Notes under the pieces: model-generated
Told to the model about the DNA's origin: nothing
Database searches by the model: none
Seen by the model: the letters and a program-made list of their open reading frames with translations, nothing else
Assembly (NCBI GenBank): GCA_000711775.1
Contig: ARYC01000179.1
Location: forward strand, 124,001-188,000
DNA: 64,000 bases
Origin: Oxytricha trifallax
Taxonomy: Eukaryota > Ciliophora > Spirotrichea > Sporadotrichida > Oxytrichidae
Direction of reading: 5' to 3'
Shown here: positions 49,419 to 58,253 of the stretch, in pieces
How the letters are laid out: every line of letters begins with the position of its first letter
How positions within the stretch are numbered: the stretch's first letter is position 1
Made by a program: the position numbers and the translations under genes

Positions 49419-52400
49419 ATGTAAAAACCATCATTTAAAACTAACCCTACACAACAAAGAAATAAACAAAAACTTTAGTATGAATCTAAACTCTAAGTTT
49501 GCTTGCACTATGAATACTTATCAAATAAAGTCTTGATTGGTCTCTTAGATCGTGAACAAGCCAATCAATAAAACTCAAGAGATAAATACCAAAAGGTTCA
49601 TTTGATTATATGTAAAGAGCTTCAAGTTGCTGAGATTTTGACTGATTTTTTGCAAGAACTATATGAAACAGATAGTAGAAAGATCCAACTAACCTTCTAT
49701 TTTGCTTAAAAACTACAGAAGAAAGTAAGAGTAATCTAAAAACGTCTCGAGAAAGACAACTCAATCAAAACATTTTTGATAAACACATCATTCGAAGAGT
49801 AAGATTTGATTGAACTAATTCATATTGATGAAAAAGATACACTTTACAGAAACTCATGCAAAAAAGTATCTGAAAACTCTAAGTTGATTTAAGATTTACA
49901 GATGTAAGAGCATTTTAGATATGAGCTGCAGTATTGTATGCTTGAACTTATAGGGGTTATGATGACTGTTAACATTATACACTGGAAAAATATCAAAGAA
50001 GATCGAGTGAAGTTTGATATTTTTAATAGAAACTTTGTGGGATTAAATCCTGAATTAAATGATTCAATAACTATCCAAGAACAGTAATTGCATTAAGAAA
50101 AAGCTAGTAATTTAACTTTCTTAAGTCCAGACTAAGAAATGAAACTATAACTCTCTATTACCAATTAATCTCAAGCTTAAGATAAATTAGAATTGGTTGA
50201 AGTTTGTGAGAGTTTCTACTAAGACTTGAATATCTTCCAAGATTAGATACATCCATCCTTGCTAATTCAAAATGCAGCTCCTAAAGAAGGTTATTCCCTT
50301 TTTAATTTGTTTGAGTTTACTATATTATCAAAAGGTAGAGAATATCTGAAGCAAATATTTTAAACTCCACTTAAATGCCTAAATTAGATTATGTATAGGC
50401 AAAATTCTGTCACTGCTCTTTTCGATTTGAATAGCTAATGTGGATCTATGTTTAATAATAGGCCTTTATATCTGGAAGTTTAAGCCAAACTAAAGGCTTT
50501 TCATGACATTGAATCTATAATTGGCTCATGGAAAAGAGAAAGAATCTTTGATGTTAAAAGCATCAAGAACCTTCTCAGAAGCATTCAAATATTTTGTTAG
50601 ATAGATGATATGCTTTATGATCATTTCATTACTCTCAATCAAAAGTCAGAGCTAAAAGATTCTTTGCTCAAGATTGACAAAGATATTCTGGCAAGCGTAT
50701 ACACTACAATCTTGCAAGGATTAGATTTGAGTGGCACTAAATTATCAATAAGGAAAGGTATATTTGAGGAGCTTGATACTATAAGAGATCAATATAACTC
50801 TTTAGATGATTAAATGTCCTTCAAGCTTTAAGAACTAAAGTATGACTTATAGGAACTACCAGATTTTATGCAAAGGGTAAGAATGATAATGATCCCATCA
50901 GCCGGTTACTTTGTGTCTATAAGTAAATGTGATTAAGTTTACGTGAGATATTTAGAGCAAAACATGAAATAATTTAGGTCAATGGTAAATGTCATTGATG
51001 AGCATGATTTGATAAATTTTATGCTAGAAGATGATTTGAATAGATTAGGCTGGAGATTCAGTTTTGTGACTGAAACTGATTTATACTTTTAAAACTAGGC
51101 TACGAGAGAACTTGATCAAACCCAAGGAGATTTATTCAGTCAAATTTAAGAAATGGAGTTTTATTTCTTGTCTGTAATTTAGAAAGAAATTTTAGATAAT
51201 GCCTCGGTATTGCTAAAGATGAATGAATTTATTATAAAACTTGATGCTTATATCAGCCTTCTAATGTCAGTCTTGGAGTTTAATCTTACAAAGCCAAACT
51301 TTGTTACAGATTCAAAGTAAATAAAGATTTAAGATGCAAGAAATATGTTGGTTGAATTCAAGAGTCAAGATTTTAGAAAGTAAGATTATAATATAACTGA
51401 CTAAAAGTTAACTGTTATTTGTGGTTAAAATTAATTTAGTAGTTTTAGTTAATAGCTTAAGGCAACGGAAATTTAAAATCTAGAGGAAATCAATTCTAGG
51501 AATACTAAATACAAATTATTATTATTTATCACATATATTTACATAAATTATTATAGATGACGTTATGATTTTTAAATAAAATTTTCCTGCCCTATTGTTG
51601 TTCTAATTTTAACTGAGTAGTGTGGAACTCCTAAATATCTAGCCCCAGAAATTTTGTATCTTTAGTACTGTATTCTTAAACGGCTGAATGAGGATTTTCT
51701 CAATATGTGTTTTTAATATTTTTCTTTTATCTCCACAAATGTCAGAGCATTTATCATTTCTGTCATCATTGTCGCTAATAGTAAATATATCTGATAAATA
51801 ATATTTAAAATTAATATATTAAATCGAAATTAAACCATAACTGAAAATTTTACTTGTTAAATGGGTCAGGTAAGAGTATTTATCTGAAAAATTTGGGCTC
51901 AATCATATATCTAGCTTAAATAGGTTGCTATGTCCCCTGTGACTCAGCTACTCTACCAATCTTTACAAAAATTTTGACAAAGTTTGCTTCTAATGAAAAC
52001 TATACAAACTTCCAAAATTCATTCTTCTACCAAGAAACAACTAAAATGACGCATATTCTCAACTCTTGTGACTAAAATTCTCTCCTTTTGATAGATGAAT
52101 ATGCCAGAGGGACTTCGCATATCAATGGTATGAGTCTATTGATTACCCTAATTGAATGTTTGAGCAATCTGAATTTCTTTAAGCAAATTAAGAATGCTGA
52201 CAAATTTGTAAAAAACCTACCTATTACTCTGATATCAACGAATCTTGTTGAGATATTTGAATAAGAATAAATATGTAAAATTAAACAAACATCAAATCTC
52301 AAGATTATTCAAATTGATAACTAAAATACTCAGGATTAAGCTTGTGACAGATAGCTATTATCTTTGTATTAAAACACTTTGAGACCTATTGAATGTGCTA

Positions 52401-52498
52401 AAGAGACAAACTTAGATGGGAAAATTATTAAGAGAGCTTAATTTTTGGAGAAATGCTTTAATGAGAAGAGGAAAATACTCTCAGATCTTGAAACTTGA
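49419..52498 (+). CDS. MSH5: MutS homologue 5 (meiotic MutS-gamma subunit)
   Basis: ATG 49419 (MQKPSFKTNP), 106 bp after the previous stop. The frame has no N-terminal mismatch-recognition domain, as in MSH4/MSH5. The core contains YSLFNLFEFTILSKGREYL, LKCLNQIMYRQNSVTALFD, LPDFMQRVRMIMIPSAGYF and ETDLYFQNQATRELDQTQGD, which parallel the MSH5 connector, lever and clamp. The ATPase part has GQNGSGKSIYLKNLGSIIYL (Walker A), then LLLIDEYARGTSHINGMSLL (Walker B and signature; DE intact) and ITLISTNLVEIFEQ. It stops at TGA 52496-52498. MSH5 pairs with MSH4 to stabilise crossover intermediates in meiosis, which fits a germline nucleus. One IES cuts the Walker A motif. MSH5 rather than MSH4 is my reading from remembered family features. 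Confidence 0.82.
51432..51862 (+). other. IES inside the MSH5 Walker A motif, pointer AAAT
   Basis: Pointers at 51428-51431 and 51859-51862. Removal yields Ile-Cys-Gly-Gln-Asn-Gly-Ser-Gly-Lys-Ser. The same join at GTTAAA would shift the frame. The 431-bp insert holds kinase-like sequence, listed separately. Confidence 0.8.
51612..51780 (+). other. Kinase-like coding fragment nested in the MSH5 IES
   Basis: The frame reads ECGTPKYLAPEILYL-like residues (actual start Thr-Glu-Gln-Cys-Gly-Thr-Pro-Lys-Tyr-Leu-Ala-Pro-Glu) near 51612-51660. This is the activation-segment end (subdomain VIII, APE) of an AGC/CAMK-like kinase. No other kinase motif is near. It may be a segment of another gene embedded in this IES, or a relic. 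Confidence 0.55.
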
Positions 52499-52678
52499 CA
52501 GTTTATAGTAAGAATTTATAGATAAACTTAAGCTATATAAATTATGATTTATAATTATTTTTATTACTTATATTAATGTATTATTTTAGATTAATAAATT
52601 ATAATAAGGAATTTTATAATCTGTCCACAGTAATATTAAATTAGTAATTTAAGATATAAATGTTTTAAAATGTAAATC

Positions 52679-52930
52679 TCAAACTCTTCTCATCTCTTTT
52701 TGGAAATCAAGGTAATTTTTAGGTACAAAGCCAAAAGCTCTCGGGTCATTTTCCTTACAACCAAATATCCAATCTGTCCCAAATTCTTTCAGTCCTACAA
52801 ATACTTGACCTTTAACCATATTTATTTTATTTACAATATATAAACTATAAATTTATTCTTTAATTTACGTTTATATATATTTAGATGTCTTTTTTCAATT
52901 GCATTGAAGTCTTCAACAGCCTATATAAAC
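52679..52930 (-). CDS. Small SH3-domain protein, 5' end unresolved
   Basis: Reading leftward: AVEDFNAIEKRHLNMVKGQV, then FVGLKEFGTDWIFGCKE and RAFGFVPKNYLDFQKEM, then TGA 52679-52681. This is a complete SH3 fold signature: ALYDF-like start, central tryptophan, and GFVP(K)NYL near the end. SH3 domains bind proline-rich peptides. An IES splits the domain. An acceptor-like TATATAG precedes the first block at about 52921. I could not join the nearby ATG at 53041 in frame, so the true start is unknown. It converges with MSH5, 180 bp between stops. Confidence 0.75.
52825..52883 (-). other. IES inside the SH3 domain, pointer TAAATAT (on the - strand)
   Basis: Pointer copies at 52818-52824 and 52877-52883 (seen as ATATTTA on +). 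Removal gives Arg-His-Leu-Asn-Met-Val-Lys-Gly-Gln in frame. Confidence 0.85.
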
Positions 52931-53066
52931 CAATATGGGTTAAATTACTATTATTCTTCAAAATAATCTAATATACAAATGAAATGCAATTTATAGTTAC
53001 AAAATTTAAAAATAGAGTGATTGAATACGAAGATCAAACATTAAATTAATATTTGATATAATTAAA

Positions 53067-55860
53067 ATGAAAACAGCAGGTCTAGCTAAGAGATCTATTG
53101 AGAACACAAACACCCAAGTACCAGGAGATCAGCAAATATTTAGTGATGATTATTTCTTGGAAGTCATAAAATCAAAGGGTTTTGGCTATGTAAGTTCTAG
53201 GTTACTGCAATTTTAGAAATTTTTTATTATATGTTTGTTAATCAATTATTCTTGTAGGGCAAAAAGGATTCAAGGCAATACGAGATATTAAATTTAAGAA
53301 ATCTTTGCTTTTCATTAGAAAATCTTTTGTTCTAGTATGTTGACTCTGGATCAGATTCAATCTTTCCACTCTATATTGTAAATTATCTGGTAAGTTTATA
53401 GTGACTGCTTGAATTATTCGAGGATATTAATTTAACCATTTTTCAATCACAAGTTTAACATTTTTATTTAGTTGCAAACACATGGAGACTTACAGACAGT
53501 AGAAAAAGAATTGATGAAACTATGGTACTCAGTATTAAACTTGAATGACTAAGAGATGATAGTTAAAATCTACCAGTCATTCTTAAGCAATCAGTTCAAA
53601 TCAGCTAATATACACTTCTTCGTTAAGACAAGCAGAGTGATTTTATAAAACATTATTGGAGATCGGTTTCATGATGTCAGTATGGCTGAACTTCAACAGG
53701 ACTTAAGTCAAGTTTATATTCCAACAGATAAAATTGTAGATATTGTTGGGAAATTATTCACTTCAGCTCATTTCTAAATCTTGAAGGGGAACTCCCTTAG
53801 ATCAATTAATCTCAGATTACTGGAAATCTTTTCAATAACTTGAAGATCATGATTTAAAATGGGCAGAGCATGGTTAATTGCTAAAATTTACAGATTTAAT
53901 GTTTGACTGAGTATAGAACTATTGAGCATAAAAGCTATGTTTAATAAATGTAGAATTATACAAAGAGTCTCATGTACAAAGATTAATTTTAACTTAACAG
54001 ACATTAATAGTGATTTATTTTACATTATAGTCAAGGAGACAAACTTTACAAGGAGCATACAACTTAGGATTGAATTAGAAAATACTTTAGTAATAACCTA
54101 CATTCTACAGCTTTGAGAAGATTTATGGATCATCTCAAGAAAATGAATCTTAGCTTAATGTTTAGTAAAAGAAAGTTTAAAATGTACTCGATAGCAATAT
54201 TAAAAGCAAAATTTTAGGAGGATTTTCACAAACAGGAACTACTACCAACTTCAATAAAACTTAGCAGGTTCTTCACTAGCAATCTGATTTCGGGGAGCAT
54301 TCAAATTTAATTGATTCAATCTTGCAAGGATAGAAAAAACCAAAAAGATAACTTGTAAGCACACCATTATTGAAAGACTAATAAGGTACTTCCACTCATA
54401 ATTAGACTGCTTATTAGAAAAGTCAAAAACTGGGTGGAGTTCAAGATAAATCTCTCATGAATATTTAAGAGCTGCCAGCTTAAACTGCAAGAAATGGAAC
54501 TACCAATTTTTCTTAAGTCATGATGGAGTCTTCCTTAAGAGGAAGTCCTGGCCCAAACAACAACACTAATTTAAACTAGTCTTTAGGTATCTTCAATGAA
54601 ACTATGAATTTTAACACTACAGCAAAAAATTACACTTCAATCTAGCAATAGTAATAGCAGTAGTAGTACCAGGCCTACTAAATTAAGAAGATGTACAATC
54701 ATGAAGAAGTAAGACTTTTAGAAGCGCCTGAGACTAAACTCAGAGAACTTTAATTAAAACTGAAAGAGTCTGACAAAGATAGATAAGATCTCAAGAGAGA
54801 CTAGATTAAGCTTGTATAGGAAATTGTTGAATTAAGAAACTAAAAGTCAAACGAAAATTAAGATAGAAAATTTATCAGAGAGCTTGAAAGCTTAATTAAA
54901 GCTGCCTTTACTGAAGTTTAAGTTACTATAGAGGAAAACATTAAAATAAACTGATATATTTAGCTTAAAATGCATAATTTTATAAGCTCAAAGAGCAAGC
55001 TAATCAACCAACATCATAAACATTAGATAGAAAGAGAAAGCTTAAAAATACATTTGATTAAATTTTTGTGATTCTTAATTCCAAGAATTATCAATCTCAA
55101 GAATCTTCCTATCAATCTTAACCAAAGACAGCTAGCTTTAATGCACATTAAGAAAGTCCCTAACAAATTAGATCAGTAAATAACACTCAAAATGAATACC
55201 AAAGTTCAAGATAATAACAATAGACCTCTGTAAATGTTTAAAACTCCTTAAAAATGCTTAAGAAAAACAATTAATTAAATTCAGACAGATCAATTGAGTA
55301 ATCTCAAATGAGTCTACAAATTAACAATCACGGTTTATCTATGCAACACACTCAAACTCAAAACCATTTTACTTTGAACATTTAGCAACAAATTTAACCA
55401 GACAGCTTTAGCTAGTTATTGATGGGCTTCAAGACTAAGCCTTAGTTGAAAGTCGAAGAATTTTTTAAGGGTAAAATTGAAGGAGCCTTGCTAAAAAATG
55501 CATAAAATCAGCAAATTGCTTAAAAAAATGAGAAACAAACAAATCAAAATTAAGCTTAAAAAGAGAAGAGCAACATATTGGGGAAAGTATCTCAACTGCA
55601 TTAGATACAATAGTAATAGCAGAATAACTAAGCGCCACCAGAGTTACCTCCAAGAAGTGACTTTGACGAAGATGAAGATAGCAGCGATAACGATGACGAC
55701 CTCTAAAGAGATTCTAATTTTTAAGACTTTAACAAGAAAAGTCACTCAAGTTTTAAATAACAAGAGAATTATAACGAATAATTGGAATAGAACGAATATC
55801 AGAATCAGGATTTGATTTCAGATTTAGGCAGTGACATTGAGAATGTTTTAGAGACAAGTA
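53067..55860 (+). CDS. Unknown protein with low-complexity middle and coiled coil
   Basis: ATG 53067 (MKTAGLAKRSIENTNTQ). GT-AG introns lie near 53188-53258 and 53391-53472. A folded N-terminal part follows (LFQYVDSGSDSIFPLYIVNY, LQTHGDLQTVEKELMKLWY). Near 53840 the frame hits TGA while a neighbouring frame continues coding-like (LTEYRTIEHKSY), so a junction there is unresolved. From 54110 a long frame has Gln runs near 54640 and a coiled coil (LKRDQIKLVQEIVELRNQ). Another unresolved junction lies near 54950. Then come a Gln/Ser-rich stretch and an acidic run DFDEDEDSSDNDDD near 55670. The end is uncertain: a 34-nt GT-AG intron at about 55858-55891 would stop it near 55920, while reading on reaches TGA near 56090. 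It may be two genes. Confidence 0.45.
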
Positions 55861-56246
55861 TTATTACTTTTAAATAAGTCATATTATTTTAGAGTATTAG
55901 AGGAAACATCAGAAATTTACTTGAACAATCAACATATGTAGATTTGTATAGTATCTTTTATAGAATTAAGAATTATAAAATCAATTAACTCTTCAGTAAT
56001 GTCAAATTAAGATTTCCACTTAGAGAGAACATCTTCACAGTTGAACAAATTAGCAGTTCCTAACCCCCTCCCACAACAAATAAAAGTTGATGAAAACTTC
56101 TTAGCATAGTTTAGCAATCCTTAAGTTTTTTATCTTTTCACTGTAAGTTATTTTTGGATATAAGTTCGATTATTTTGAAGAATTTGGTTAAATTTATCAA
56201 GCTTGCGATAGTAAAACCCTGTGAATCAAATTGTTTATATATTGTA

Positions 56247-57362
56247 ATTCTTGACAAAGCAATATTTCTGAAGTAAGAAGCCCGTGACTACCCAGAGGCA
56301 GAGAAAGTATTCAGAGATGCCTACTCAAAGTCAGGAGGAGCTTCAAAGAAGATGGAAATTTTGTTTGATATTCTTCTAATGAACATTGAGAAGTTCGATA
56401 TCGATGCTCTCAAGAAAGATGTCACTCTTTGCAAATAAACTTGCTCCCATAGTTTAATTACTCTTATTTAGAATTATAAAAATGGTCAATTTTTGAAGTT
56501 CAAATCCTTTAAAATAAAAAACATTTTATGTTATGTAGTTTAGCTTGTCGATGAAGGAGCTGATTGGGATAAGAAAAATAAGCTAAAGATCTTCGAGGGA
56601 GTCTACTGCATGCTGATTCGTGATTTGAAGAGAGCAGCCGAACTCTTCATGAGTTCAATCGCAACCTTCACTTGTGTAGAACTTATGAGCTACAAGGATT
56701 TCGTCTTCTACACTGTAGTCACTGCCATGGTCACTCAAGACAGAAAGACCATCAGAAAGGAAGTTGTTCATTCACCTGATATCCTTAAAAATATAGCTAT
56801 ATTTAACGTTCAGTTTCTCTTAAGTTTTCCTATTATATCCTTCATAACGCTTAAATAAAAAGTATTCCTTGCAGTGATCAGAGATATTCCATTCTTGAGA
56901 CAATATATGGAAAGCTTTTACAACTGTGAGTACAAGACTTTCTTTGAAGCCTTTGTTGAGATTATCGATTTGATCAAAGCAGACAAGTATCTCCAGACTC
57001 ATGCCAACTAAATGCATTACTAATAAATTTCTTCATTAGCAATTGCATTATTTGTAATTTTAAAAGCCAATTTCTTCATTAAGGAAATGCGCTTAGTAGC
57101 TTACAGACAATACTTAGAAAGCTTCAAGAGTGTGACTATTGAAAATATGGGCAGAGCTTTCGGTGTCTCCTCTGACTTCATTGATAAAGAGCTCTCTAAC
57201 TTCATCTACATTGGGAAGATAAACTGCAAAATTGACAAGGTTTCAGGTGTCATTGAATCAAACAGACCAAATAGAAAGGCAGAGCTGTTCCAGAATAACA
57301 TCAAGCAAGGCGATGCACTCTTAAATAGAATTCAGAAACTGGCAAGAGCACTCGATATTTGA
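56247..57362 (+). CDS. RPN7: 26S proteasome lid subunit RPN7/PSMD6, segments 2-5 (scrambled gene)
   Basis: Segments 56247-56429, 56547-56786, 56871-57007 and 57071-57362 lie in order. They encode AIFLKQEARDYPEAEKVF, DEGADWDKKNKLKIFEG, RDLKRAAELFMSSIATFT, RDIPFLRQYMESFYNCEYK and the PCI-domain end MGRAFGVSSDFIDKELSNF, GKINCKIDKVSGVIESNRP and LLNRIQKLARALDI, then TGA 57360-57362. This is the helical-repeat plus PCI architecture of RPN7, which helps assemble the proteasome lid. The N-terminal segment is not upstream. It lies inverted at 57735-57899 and joins through ATTCTTGACAAA at 56247-56258. With segment 1 the coding length is 1005 nt (334 residues), about 50 residues shorter at the N-terminus than typical RPN7. 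Confidence 0.9.
56430..56546 (+). other. IES between RPN7 segments 2 and 3, probable pointer CTT
   Basis: Joining at CTT (56427-56429 and 56544-56546) gives Lys-Asp-Val-Thr-Leu-Val-Asp-Glu-Gly-Ala-Asp-Trp. It aligns to RPN7 without a gap. The short pointer makes the exact edge less certain. Confidence 0.65.
56787..56870 (+). other. IES between RPN7 segments 3 and 4, pointer TCCTT
   Basis: Pointers at 56782-56786 and 56866-56870. Removal gives Pro-Asp-Ile-Leu-Ala-Val-Ile-Arg-Asp-Ile-Pro. Confidence 0.85.
57008..57070 (+). other. IES between RPN7 segments 4 and 5, pointer GCCAA
   Basis: Pointers at 57003-57007 and 57066-57070. Removal gives Thr-His-Ala-Asn-Phe-Phe-Ile-Lys-Glu-Met-Arg in frame. 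A longer, out-of-frame repeat lies nearby (see findings). Confidence 0.85.
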
Positions 57363-57734
57363 AGTGGAAGAGGAGTTTTAATGTGTATGTTGAAATTTAT
57401 AATAAAATGTTAATGCTTTGTTTTTGAAGGGGATTTAAAGAAAGTATAATAATGAATATTTCATTTTCTTATCATTTATTTTTATAATCAAGCAAGGAAG
57501 TACTTAATAGGGTAACTACTTTAATTATTGGATCTATTTAAAAAAATATAACTATCCCTTATAATTGTTTCATAGATCAAGAATTTAATTTACATTTTTA
57601 TTACATCCTTATTCCTTAATTATAATCATATGAATACTTTCAATATGTTTAGAATGATACTATAAATTTTCCCTGCCATGAAATTAATTTTATAAGAGAT
57701 ACTGATAAAACTATTTGATTTAACATTTTTTTAA
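57363..57734. other. Spacer between RPN7 segment 5 and inverted segment 1
   Basis: AT-rich, no coding block seen. It must contain the 3' untranslated end of RPN7, and it separates the two oppositely oriented parts. Confidence 0.6.
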
Positions 57735-57899
57735 TTTGTCAAGAATGGCATCTCTAACCTCAACATCTCCCTGATTGGTCTTTGCATCCTCAATCTTTGC
57801 ATCGAGTTTCTTAAGCTCCTCTTCTATTTCCCTCTCAGTCCATTCTTTAGAGGGACCCTTGTTAGTCTTTGAAGCGTCTAAACCGAAAACCAAGTCCAT
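57735..57899 (-). CDS. RPN7: RPN7/PSMD6 segment 1, inverted and downstream of segments 2-5
   Basis: On the - strand, ATG 57899 opens MDLVFGLDASKTNKGPSKEW. The RPN7-typical helix EELKKLDAKIEDAKTNQGDV and EVRDAILDK follow. It ends in the 12-bp pointer (ATTCTTGACAAA on -, at 57735-57746 as TTTGTCAAGAAT on +). The same 12 bases open segment 2 on the + strand at 56247-56258. Joining them reads Arg-Asp-Ala-Ile-Leu-Asp-Lys-Ala-Ile-Phe-Leu in frame and restores the family's continuous helix. The bases before the ATG are AT-rich, as expected of a 5' leader. Confidence 0.9.
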
Positions 57900-58253
57900 T
57901 TTTATGATAATTTAAGTTTATATTTTTTGGTTAAGTAATTTTTAAATTTTTATACTTTAACTTGATCGCTTAAATTTACAAATCAATCCAATTCCAAAAA
58001 TACAAGCAATCCCTAAAATTAAATATTTGAATTAAATATTGTAATAAAACTAACACTGTTAATAAATATACATAGTAATATTATCTTTGAATTTTCAATT
58101 AATATATTTTCATATTATTTAGATATTTAAAGTTTATTAAAGTTAGTGAATTTTCTATTTTACACTATCTTTAAATAATGATTTTTCCGGTATTTAGTTA
58201 TTATTAAAATTTAATACAATCAAAGTTTTAAATCAGTGCAATTTGTAATTTAT
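57900..58253. other. AT-rich interval, likely RPN7 5' leader and upstream DNA of the ING-like gene
   Basis: No coding block seen between the divergent starts at 57899 (-) and 58254 (+). Confidence 0.5.

Noticed and set aside
51425-51865. GTTAAA as the MSH5 IES pointer
   Set aside because: Joining there shifts the frame before Walker A. Joining at AAAT keeps Gly-Gln-Asn-Gly-Ser-Gly-Lys-Ser.
52920-53041. First exon of the SH3 gene from ATG 53041 with a 56-nt intron
   Set aside because: Splicing GTATATTAG...TATATAG puts the SH3 domain out of frame, so I left the start unresolved and make no claim of a 25-bp divergent promoter.
55465-55815. Frames on both strands over the low-complexity end of the 53067 gene
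   Set aside because: The third frame, using TAA/TAG as Gln, is longer and ends in a plausible acidic region. The others are out-of-phase readings.
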